64,000 nt of DNA, from positions 158,057 through 222,056 of the forward strand of contig NZ_CP017921.1 in the NCBI RefSeq assembly GCF_001889405.1. Reading direction: 5' to 3'. Both the position numbers and the translations under genes were made by a program. This document shows, piece after piece, positions 55,348-62,598 of the stretch. The stretch is from Methanohalophilus halophilus (GTDB lineage: Archaea; Halobacteriota; Methanosarcinia; Methanosarcinales; Methanosarcinaceae). Under the pieces are notes generated by a model that made no database searches, was not told the DNA's origin, and was given only the letters and a program-made list of their open reading frames with translations. Position 1 is the first letter of the stretch; the number at the start of each line of letters is the position of its first letter.

Positions 55348-55845
55348 TCACTGAACCTTAGCCTGGATCTCTTTTGCAAATTCCCTTGCCTTCTGTACAC
55401 GAGATTCGTCAGGCTGTCCCTTAGTAGAAGGACCCATCTCACCAAACTCTTTCATTTGTGGATCATCGGATTCCATCAACATGTCGATGACAGGTTGTGC
55501 CAACTCACCCTGACATTCGAATGTACCAAGATAATTTCCACCGGCTGCAATATCCTTGCAGGAGCCGGTCCATGAGTGAATGGCTTCGAACCCTTCAGGA
55601 ACAGCATGGGTCATGAAAAATGCTATGTTCTTACCAGCTACATTCTCTTTTACAAATTCTGAAACCTTCTCAGGTATATTGAATTGCAATACCGGAAAAC
55701 CCACAAACACAAGATCATAACCTTCAAAGTTGCTTACATCTGTGATGTCTTTGATATCCTTCTCACCGGTAATTTCCTCATAAATTGCTTCAGCTATCTT
55801 CTTTGTATTTCCAGTCTGTGTCATATATGTTACTAATGTTTTCAT
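55348..55845 (-). CDS. Flavodoxin-family protein
   Basis: A 165-residue flavodoxin: MKTLVTYMTQTGNTKKIAEAIY carries the FMN phosphate loop (TQTGNTKK), then YDLVFVGFPVLQFN and NIAFFMTHAVPEG. GGGGGA precedes the ATG. Electron carrier of unknown partner. Confidence 0.9.
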   Translation of the reverse strand: MKTLVTYMTQTGNTKKIAEAIYEEITGEKDIKDITDVSNFEGYDLVFVGFPVLQFNIPEKVSEFVKENVAGKNIAFFMTHAVPEGFEAIHSWTGSCKDIAAGGNYLGTFECQGELAQPVIDMLMESDDPQMKEFGEMGPSTKGQPDESRVQKAREFAKEIQAKVQ

Positions 55846-55981
55846 ATAATCCCCCTATAATCATTAAAAAATTACTTACTACTAGTTTATATAGATACGG
55901 GATTAGTAAAATGTCTCTTTCTTTTCGGTACAGAATAGCAACTTTTTTGAGAATATCTTGATCTGGCTGTATTTTCACTGG

Positions 55982-56389
55982 TTGAGAAAGAAGCAATGGA
56001 TAAACAGGATTTTATCAGAACTGAGAACTATGGTTTAAGGTTTAAACCGACTGCTTCTAGACGTTTAACCTCTGAGTTTAACGTTATTTTAAGAGGGGTT
56101 TAAAGTATAAAGGTAAAAACTCCTCGTGGAGTTCCATATTGTTGTTGAAAACAAGAGAACTGGCTTTTTATCTTACTGGTAGAAGGAAGAATTTGGAGTT
56201 TGTCGATCCTGTGTATAAAGTTGAAAGGGATGATTCAGGGCAATAAAGTCAGAAGATCATTGATATATCTTATTCTAAATGGAAGAAGATGGGATTCTCT
56301 AAAGGTACTTTGCATTACATGAAGCAAAATGCTAAGTCTGGTAAGCCTTTTAGTTTGAATGCTCATGTTAGGGAGAGATTGGAGATGTA
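55982..56389 (+). pseudogene. cas1 remnant (C-terminal part)
   Basis: The frame reads EAMDKQDFIRTENYGLRFKP, then after a frameshift near 56090 KRGLKYKGK, LLKTRELAFYLTGRRKNLEF, DPVYKVERDDSGQ, a TAA, SQKIIDISYSKWKKMGFSKG and TLHYMKQNAKSGKPFSLNAH. This order and wording match the C-terminal helical part of Cas1 of archaeal CRISPR systems. The N-terminal half is absent, and no repeat array or other cas gene is visible in the window, so it is a leftover of a lost CRISPR locus. Confidence 0.7.
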
Positions 56390-56443
56390 GAATACTATTT
56401 CTAAATTCTAATAACACCTCCAATCTGGTTACAGTAGTTATTT

Positions 56444-57907
56444 TCAGCTAATTTTTTTCAATGATTTCTTTGCAGCATCCTGTACTTTTTTGTGTTTATC
56501 ATACCGGCATGCTTTAAGCGGCTCAACGGATATAGGATCACCTAATTCTCCTAGTGCAAGACAAGCAGATTCTTTAACATACATATCATTAATTGAAAGG
56601 GCTTTTATGAGTGGATACACAATTTTTGGGCTTTTGATGAAACCTAAAGCCTTTACAGTTGCTCTTATTAATCTTTTTTTCTTGAAATTATTTTCATCAT
56701 CCAAAATTTGAACTAAGGGCTCTATGGCATCTTCTCCAACGTTTCCTAGTGCTTGAGCTGCATAATTTCGAACACGAATATCGTCATCATCCAAAACGTG
56801 AATAAGTGGTTTTATTGCCCTTTCATCTGCAATCAGGACAAGACCCATGCTTGCATATTTTCGAACTGTAACATCTTCATTTTCTAGAGCTTCTATAACA
56901 AAATCAATGTTTTGTTGATCGTATAAGCGATTCGAAAACAAAAGGGCATTCGCTGCAGACAATCGAACATTTTTGTCTTCATCATTCAATGTTTGAAAAA
57001 TTATTTTAGTTACAGATTCACTTTTAGATTCATGTAATCCCCAAACGGCGCTTTTTCTGATTTCGGCATTTCCACTTTTTAAACTTTTGAATAAACCTTC
57101 TAATGCATTTTGAGTGTCTATCTTTCCAAGTGAACATGCAGCGTTTTTCTGAACAATACTAGAGGTGTCATTAAGTGATTGAATAAGGGCATCTACAGAA
57201 CGTTCATCATTTAGCTCATTAAAACATTTTGAAGCATATTCCCTTACTTCAACATCATCATTATTCAAATATTCTAAAAAGGGTTCTATAGGGGTTGATT
57301 TTTCGAATTTTCTGAATGCTTTAGTAACATTTTTAAGGTTTCTTGGAATTTGGGCATCATAATATTTGTTTAATTCTTCTACCGCTTTGTCATCATCAAA
57401 TTCTTTAAGAGCTTCTTCCGCATAAGATCTAACTTCTTCATTTTTATCATTCAAAAGTTCTAATAATGGATCAATTGCTTTTGAATCACCGATACATCCA
57501 AGAGACGATGCTGCTGAAGTGCGAGCTGCCCAATATTTATGCGATAATACTTCTATAAGTGGGTCAACAGCTCTTTTATCATTTAATCCTGCAAGGGACG
57601 ATGCAGCATAATCTACCACACATTCATCTTCATCATTTAAAGATTGAATAAGAGGTTCCACCGCCCGTAAATCTCCACATTCACCAAGCACCCTTGAAAC
57701 AAATCTTCTTATCCTCTTATCTTCATTACTCAGGTTTTTTATAAGATATTCAATTTCATTAAAATTCGCCACTTCAAAAATTGTTTCTTCTGCTTGATGT
57801 CTAATTTTTGCATTACGATGAGTTATAGCATTGAGTATTCCTTTGAGATCTTTATTATCTATTAAAGATTGCACATTAGGGTCTGCAATTTTATCAATTG
57901 AATCCAT
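56444..57907 (-). CDS. HEAT-repeat (PBS lyase-like) protein
   Basis: A 487-residue all-helical repeat protein with about 14-15 HEAT repeats, for example RAVEPLIQSLNDEDECVVDYAASSL and RAIKPLIHVLDDDDIRVRNYAAQAL. Protein-protein scaffold of unknown partner. Last gene before the integrated element; more AT-rich than the housekeeping genes. Confidence 0.9.
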   Translation of the reverse strand: MDSIDKIADPNVQSLIDNKDLKGILNAITHRNAKIRHQAEETIFEVANFNEIEYLIKNLSNEDKRIRRFVSRVLGECGDLRAVEPLIQSLNDEDECVVDYAASSLAGLNDKRAVDPLIEVLSHKYWAARTSAASSLGCIGDSKAIDPLLELLNDKNEEVRSYAEEALKEFDDDKAVEELNKYYDAQIPRNLKNVTKAFRKFEKSTPIEPFLEYLNNDDVEVREYASKCFNELNDERSVDALIQSLNDTSSIVQKNAACSLGKIDTQNALEGLFKSLKSGNAEIRKSAVWGLHESKSESVTKIIFQTLNDEDKNVRLSAANALLFSNRLYDQQNIDFVIEALENEDVTVRKYASMGLVLIADERAIKPLIHVLDDDDIRVRNYAAQALGNVGEDAIEPLVQILDDENNFKKKRLIRATVKALGFIKSPKIVYPLIKALSINDMYVKESACLALGELGDPISVEPLKACRYDKHKKVQDAAKKSLKKIS

Positions 57908-58151
57908 GTTTGATTCCTATCTATTTATTAGATATTAAAATTTATGATTGAGCCAAAAAAGAACAAAAATACAAATGAAGGTAATTAAAAAAGACAAAAT
58001 TGTAATGTCTACTTTTTATAGCGTTACAAAAGTTTCAATTTATTGATAGATAGGTTTTAATTAATTTATTAATAGTATTTTAAAATTAATTGTGTATATA
58101 CTTTACATAAGCGTAGTGTTTTTTAGAGATAACTATAACCCAAAAAAAAGA
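57908..58151. other. AT-rich spacer, no gene
   Basis: Between the HEAT protein start and the tRNA fragment. Contains the HEAT gene promoter region. Nothing else seen. Confidence 0.4.
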
Positions 58152-58206
58152 TGCGGGGAGTGGGATTCGAACCCACGAACTTCTACAAGACAGGGTCCTA
58201 AGCCCT
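58152..58206 (-). other. 3' part of tRNA-Leu (UAG), attachment site of an integrated element
   Basis: On the minus strand: AGGG-CTTAGGA-CCCT anticodon arm (anticodon TAG), a long variable arm, the T arm GTGGG-TTCGAAT-CCCAC, and the acceptor strand TCCCCGC plus A73. The D arm and 5' acceptor strand are absent; homology seems to end in the anticodon stem. An integrase gene begins 61 bases away, so this is the chromosomal att copy left by tRNA integration. Confidence 0.87.
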
Positions 58207-58266
58207 ATTTACAGGGTTACGTAATATTCGAAACCTTTATGAGTATTTAACACTGTATATATTAGT

Positions 58267-59397
58267 ATGAAATACCCACCAGAATTTACCGGCACAAATG
58301 CAGATACACTGCAGGACTATAAAAGGCACTTAGACTTGAACAATTTTAAACCAGCAACCATAAATACAAAATTATGGAAAGTCTATGCCTTCTTGAAATT
58401 CCACAACAATATGGACGTAAAGAAAGTTACTAAACGGGAAGTAGAAGACTATATCCTACATAGACGCAAAAATAACAAACCTAAAACCGTCCATAATGAC
58501 ATTATTGACCTGAGGTTGTTTTTTAAATGGCTAAAACCTGAAAATAATTTTTTTGAAGACATCCGAAAAGTCAGAGAAAAAAGAAGGTTGCCTACAAATG
58601 ACCCTATTACCCCAGCAGATGTTAGAAAGCTCCTACGGGCGTGCCAATCACAACGAGATCGGGCCATAACAGCTCTTACCTATGACAGTGGAGCCAGGAT
58701 TAGTGAAGTGTTGGGGCTTAATGTAGGCGATGTTGTATTTGACCAATATGGAGCAGTGGTTACAGTTGATGGCAAGACCGGAATGAGACGCATAAGACTT
58801 GTTGATTCAGTACCAGAAATCCAGCTATGGATTAATCAGCACCCCTATAAAGATGATTCTAAATCGCCACTGTTCACAACAAGCAGAAAGAAAAATGAAA
58901 AATTCCAGCGTCTCAATGTAAGGACTGTCCAAAACCTATTCAAAAAACTGGCCGAGGAAGCCGGTATAAACAAAGGCGTACACCCACACGCCTTAAGACA
59001 CGGTCGATTAACAGAGTTGGTAAAATTAGGCATGAAGGAGATGGAACTCAGGATATTTGCAGGATGGGAACCCGGATCAGACATGCCAGCCACATATCTA
59101 CACCTTTCAGGAGAAGATGTGGATAAGAGAGTGCTTTCAATACATGGGATTGTGCCGGATGAGGACAAGCCTGAGAAGGATGAAACACTCAAACCTCGTG
59201 AATGCCCAAGATGTGGGAAGAAAAATCCCGCGGATGCAAAATACTGCAGCCAATGTTCTCTCGTATTAGATGCAAAAACAGCTATGAATCTAAAAGAGGA
59301 CCGGACACAGGCTTCAAACGCCTTTAAAAATGCATTAAATAATCCTGAATTTGTAGCCAAAGTCGCCCAAATGATGCAGAAAGAGCAAGAGAGATGA
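58267..59397 (+). CDS. Tyrosine recombinase integrase with C-terminal zinc ribbon
   Basis: A 376-residue site-specific recombinase. N-terminal SAM-like core-binding domain (residues about 10-95), catalytic domain with R in YDSGARISEVLGL, HPHALRHGRL (H-x-x-R) and the nucleophile Y in ATYLHLSG. A C-terminal zinc ribbon CPRCGKKNPADAKYCSQC (about residues 316-333) and a charged tail follow, as seen in several archaeal XerC/D-like integrases. Adjacent to its attachment site. Confidence 0.93.
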   Translation: MKYPPEFTGTNADTLQDYKRHLDLNNFKPATINTKLWKVYAFLKFHNNMDVKKVTKREVEDYILHRRKNNKPKTVHNDIIDLRLFFKWLKPENNFFEDIRKVREKRRLPTNDPITPADVRKLLRACQSQRDRAITALTYDSGARISEVLGLNVGDVVFDQYGAVVTVDGKTGMRRIRLVDSVPEIQLWINQHPYKDDSKSPLFTTSRKKNEKFQRLNVRTVQNLFKKLAEEAGINKGVHPHALRHGRLTELVKLGMKEMELRIFAGWEPGSDMPATYLHLSGEDVDKRVLSIHGIVPDEDKPEKDETLKPRECPRCGKKNPADAKYCSQCSLVLDAKTAMNLKEDRTQASNAFKNALNNPEFVAKVAQMMQKEQER

Positions 59398-59778
59398 AAT
59401 GCATTATGTGTTCTGAGACCATCAAATTAGTTCATAAATTCCCTCATTCCAATTTGATGATGTTAAGTCACACATAATTTGCAAATGAATTCGTTTGTTT
59501 GACCTTATTTTGCAAATTTGCAGTTACAAGTAATTGATTGCACCTAAAAAACAATATATCAAATATTTTAGAATTATCACCAATAAAATTTTTTGTGGCA
59601 CCTATTATTGTTTTTCGGTAATGTAGATAGAGAGTGTGATTCTATAGAAATTATCTATCAAATCAATACAACAAGAAACAAGCACTTAGGTGGAAGTAAG
59701 GGGGGGTCTGACTTTCATTTATATAAAAAGAAATACAAAGGGAAATACAACAATAAAAACGATATAAAGAGGCCCAAA
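59398..59778. promoter_or_regulatory. Intergenic control region with paired TTTGCAAA palindromes
   Basis: About 380 bases. TTTGCAAA occurs at 59478-59485 (inside the palindrome ATTTGCAAAT) and at 59509-59516, spaced 31 bases, about three helical turns, so they could be a paired operator. An in-frame extension of the next gene runs back to 59593 but lacks a ribosome binding site. Confidence 0.5.
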
Positions 59779-59994
59779 ATGCCACTTACAAGAACGTTAA
59801 ATAAAGTAGGCAATTCTTTGAAGGTGACAATTCCTTCACAATTTGCCGAATACCTTGACCTCATAGAAGGGTCCAAGGTTAGTATAGCTTTGAAGAACAA
59901 CAAAATTGTATTCGCTCCGGTCACTGCAGGCCGCCAAACCAACACAGAGACCGGAGAGGCACAAACAGCTATGGAGGGCTGCGGCAATGACTAA
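59779..59994 (+). CDS. AbrB/SpoVT-type DNA-binding protein
   Basis: A 71-residue swapped-hairpin AbrB-family protein: MPLTRTLNKVGNSLKVTIPS, then EYLDLIEGSKVSIALKNNKIVF. AGAGG precedes the ATG by six bases. Could be the element's regulator (or an antitoxin, though no toxin is adjacent). Its stop overlaps the next start. Confidence 0.8.
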   Translation: MPLTRTLNKVGNSLKVTIPSQFAEYLDLIEGSKVSIALKNNKIVFAPVTAGRQTNTETGEAQTAMEGCGND

Positions 59995-60133
59995 TATTAC
60001 TTCTGATGATATAAATGCTTTTGAATTTGCGCAAAATCACCGCGATATATTGTGGAATCTGGCAAAACATGGAACCCTCATTGAGAAAGCGATGGCAAAA
60101 GCTTATCTCGAACTCTATGGAGGTCAAAAATGA
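59987..60133 (+). CDS. Small element protein, 48 residues
   Basis: MTNITSDDINAFEFAQNHRD then AKHGTLIEKAMAKAYLELYGG. Overlaps the AbrB gene stop and the next start (ATGA), a chain of coupled genes. GGAGGG lies upstream. Helical, function unknown. Confidence 0.6.
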   Translation: MTNITSDDINAFEFAQNHRDILWNLAKHGTLIEKAMAKAYLELYGGQK

Positions 60134-60246
60134 ATCAATATTATACATTTTCCTCAAAGCATTTTGTCTTCTATTTCAGAAAGCAAAATGATATTGAAAA
60201 TATCTCCAGGTCTTTCATTTCATTTGGCACAAGGAGGGTGGAGTAA
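60130..60246 (+). CDS. Small element protein, 38 residues
   Basis: Basic peptide MNQYYTFSSKHFVFYFRKQN ... SFISFGTRRVE. Starts at ATGA overlapping the previous stop (GGAGG ten bases upstream) and ends TAATG overlapping the next start; such nested junctions on both sides make it likely to be translated. Function unknown. Confidence 0.5.
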   Translation: MNQYYTFSSKHFVFYFRKQNDIENISRSFISFGTRRVE

Positions 60247-60914
60247 TGTCTACTGATACTACCCTCCAAAATCCTTTTTCAGAACCTAGTAAACATACGT
60301 TGAGGGTAATCATTGACAATATTCAGAAAGTCATAAAAACACCACCAATAAAACCTGATGATACATGGACTTACCATATCCATATAGAAGGTAAAGTCTT
60401 AATTCTGACAGGTGCACAATTATCCAAAGGTCCCGGAAGATTCAAAACTTTGTATTTGGATAACTTTGGCAAATACCTCCATATACAGAAAACAGATGAT
60501 TGGTACAAATTTGTGGAGTATATTTGGGGCATTGCAGAAGAAGGGAGGCTCGAAGAAACAAGTGCTGTTATAGCAGCAGACCTAATTTTTGAGCAAATAT
60601 GTGTTGATTTTGATGTAACTGACGACAAGACAAGACTGCTCGAAGGGGAAGCATGTTACTGTTTAGTTTTGCATAAACCAAATGATCAACTCTATATGGT
60701 TGTACCTTCAGCAGCTGTAATTGAACTATCAAAAGAATGTGGTGCAAGGGCACCTATAGAGGAGGTTAGTGCAGCTATGAGAGCCAGAGGCTACAAAACA
60801 GCTAATACTGCCCTTGTGAAAGCAAATGGCACCCCTGTAAGATGTTGGTGGTTATTGCCAAAGGCAATTGAGGAATATGGAGTAGACTTGTCCAATTTTG
60901 AGGTGGAATTGTGA
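60246..60914 (+). CDS. Hypothetical element protein
   Basis: A 222-residue protein of unknown function. The C-terminal part (VVPSAAVIELSKECGARAPIEEVSAAMRARGYKTANTALVKANG) looks like the winged-helix domain found at the end of replication proteins. AAGGAGG precedes the ATG. Lies directly upstream of the repeat cluster, helicase and primase, so a replication or partition role is possible. Confidence 0.7.
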   Translation: MSTDTTLQNPFSEPSKHTLRVIIDNIQKVIKTPPIKPDDTWTYHIHIEGKVLILTGAQLSKGPGRFKTLYLDNFGKYLHIQKTDDWYKFVEYIWGIAEEGRLEETSAVIAADLIFEQICVDFDVTDDKTRLLEGEACYCLVLHKPNDQLYMVVPSAAVIELSKECGARAPIEEVSAAMRARGYKTANTALVKANGTPVRCWWLLPKAIEEYGVDLSNFEVEL

Positions 60915-60917
60915 GAT

Positions 60918-61046
60918 GGGTAACACCTCTATTACCCTTATTTTTCCTTAAAAGGGGGTGTTACCCCTGTTACCCTGTTACCATAGTAGTGTACGGTAGC
61001 GTTTTTTTGGTAACATCCCCTCTAAAAAAGGTGTTACCCTTGTTAC
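60918..61046. repeat. GGTGTTACCC repeat cluster
   Basis: The decamer GGGTAACACC (60918-60927) is exactly inverted at 60957-60966 and again at 61030-61039; partial copies (GTTACC, GGTAACA, TGTTAC) lie between. Sits between gene 60914 and the helicase start. Could be an iteron-like origin or an operator. Confidence 0.75.
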
Positions 61047-61061
61047 ATTGGGGTGATGCAC

Positions 61062-62597
61062 ATGTCTAATTTGGCAATATGGGGGGCACCAGGAACAGGC
61101 AAGACATCAGCTTTGATTGAAAAATACCTACAGAAATCAGGTAAGAAACTGATTGTCACATTTTCTAGATCAACAGCTGACGATATACGTAAAAGGCTCA
61201 GTGATCTAAATGGAGAAGAGGTTACAAAGGACGAGGTAAATACCATACATGGAACTTGTAATTGTTTGTTAGCTGAAAAGAAAAATGTGAAATTGATGAA
61301 ACCAAATGATTACAAACGTTTTGAGAATGATACGGGAAATAAACTATCAAAACCAACACATGATGAAACGGAACCTTCCAAAAGTCGAGGTCTGGTTGAT
61401 TGTTGGGGGTGGATGCAGAACACAGGCACACCTTATAAAAAAATAACAAAATTTCCGGGTTGGAAGGAACTAAAAATACCCCCATCACAAGCAAGAAAAG
61501 TCATAAAAGACTTCCAACAATGGAAACTAGATAATGATAAAATAAATTTCACAGATATGCTCGTAGAAGTGCTTAGGCATCAATTGATACCAGACTGTGA
61601 TGTTTTATTGGTGGACGAATTTCAAGACCTGACTGCACTCCAATTTAAAATTATAAAACTATGGAGTGAAAATATAGATACAGTAATAATAGCAGGTGAC
61701 CCGTTACAATCCATATATGGGTTTTGGGGTGGTAGCCCAGAATATTTCAAGCAATTTGATAGTGAACAAACTGTTCTCGACAAAAGTTACAGGTTACCAG
61801 CAGCAATATGGGAATATGCATGTGGGCTGGCTAATAGATATAATATGGATATTCCAAAAATAGATACAACAGCACAAGAAGGAAAAATCGATCACTTAAA
61901 TTACAAACAGTATTTGGCTCATAAATCCTTCTGGAAGGGAAATAAAAATTTCAAAGTATTCCATCTTGTGAGATCTAACTATCAGGCTGCACGCATTGCC
62001 CATGAAATGGCTCGTGAAGGAATTCTATGGGCAGGTATTAGTGGATGGACCAAACAGGAAATTATCGTGCTCAATATACTTATAATGGCAAAACATGGAA
62101 TTGAGAAACTAGTTCTATCGAAGTCTGATATTCTTGCAATGCTGGACCAATTTCCAGTTAACTATTTTTCATATGGTGGTTCAAAGAAAAGTATTAAGGC
62201 AGCCATCGAGGAAGAACAATATCGTGATGATTATGGACCACTTTTCGTTGGAGATTCATTGTACAAAATATTGGAATCACCAAATCCTGTAAATTACATG
62301 TCTAACCCTTCAGATCTAAAATACGAGAAGTTCCAAGCTGCATTAGAAAAATATGCCGAAGAAGTTACATGGAGCGAAGCAGAAGCAACTGTTCTCACAA
62401 CTATACATGGAAGTAAGGGACTTGAAGCAGATAGAGTTTTTTTGCATACTGGAATAAGCAATAAAATAAAGAAAGAAATGCGTAAAGATCCTGCTGAAGA
62501 AGCTAGAGTATTCTATGTAGGTATAACTAGATCCAAAGAGGAACTAATCGTTGTGAAAGATAAAGGCAAAAATTTCCCTCTGACAAGGAGGCAATAA
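61062..62597 (+). CDS. UvrD/Rep-like superfamily I helicase
   Basis: A 511-residue SF1 DNA helicase. Walker A GAPGTGKT (residues 8-15), Walker B VDEFQDL, motif III GDPLQSIYGFWGG, motif V TTIHGSKGLEADRV and motif VI FYVGITRSKEEL. Shorter than UvrD, as in many plasmid/virus-encoded forms. ATG at 61062 preferred, with GGTGA upstream; GTG 61053 and ATG 61056 are possible. Followed two bases later by the primase. Confidence 0.9.
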   Translation: MSNLAIWGAPGTGKTSALIEKYLQKSGKKLIVTFSRSTADDIRKRLSDLNGEEVTKDEVNTIHGTCNCLLAEKKNVKLMKPNDYKRFENDTGNKLSKPTHDETEPSKSRGLVDCWGWMQNTGTPYKKITKFPGWKELKIPPSQARKVIKDFQQWKLDNDKINFTDMLVEVLRHQLIPDCDVLLVDEFQDLTALQFKIIKLWSENIDTVIIAGDPLQSIYGFWGGSPEYFKQFDSEQTVLDKSYRLPAAIWEYACGLANRYNMDIPKIDTTAQEGKIDHLNYKQYLAHKSFWKGNKNFKVFHLVRSNYQAARIAHEMAREGILWAGISGWTKQEIIVLNILIMAKHGIEKLVLSKSDILAMLDQFPVNYFSYGGSKKSIKAAIEEEQYRDDYGPLFVGDSLYKILESPNPVNYMSNPSDLKYEKFQAALEKYAEEVTWSEAEATVLTTIHGSKGLEADRVFLHTGISNKIKKEMRKDPAEEARVFYVGITRSKEELIVVKDKGKNFPLTRRQ

Positions 62598-62598
62598 A

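Noticed and set aside
58152..58206. A functional tRNA-Leu gene
   Set aside because: The D arm and 5' acceptor strand are absent; the sequence to the right of the anticodon stem does not complete a tRNA.
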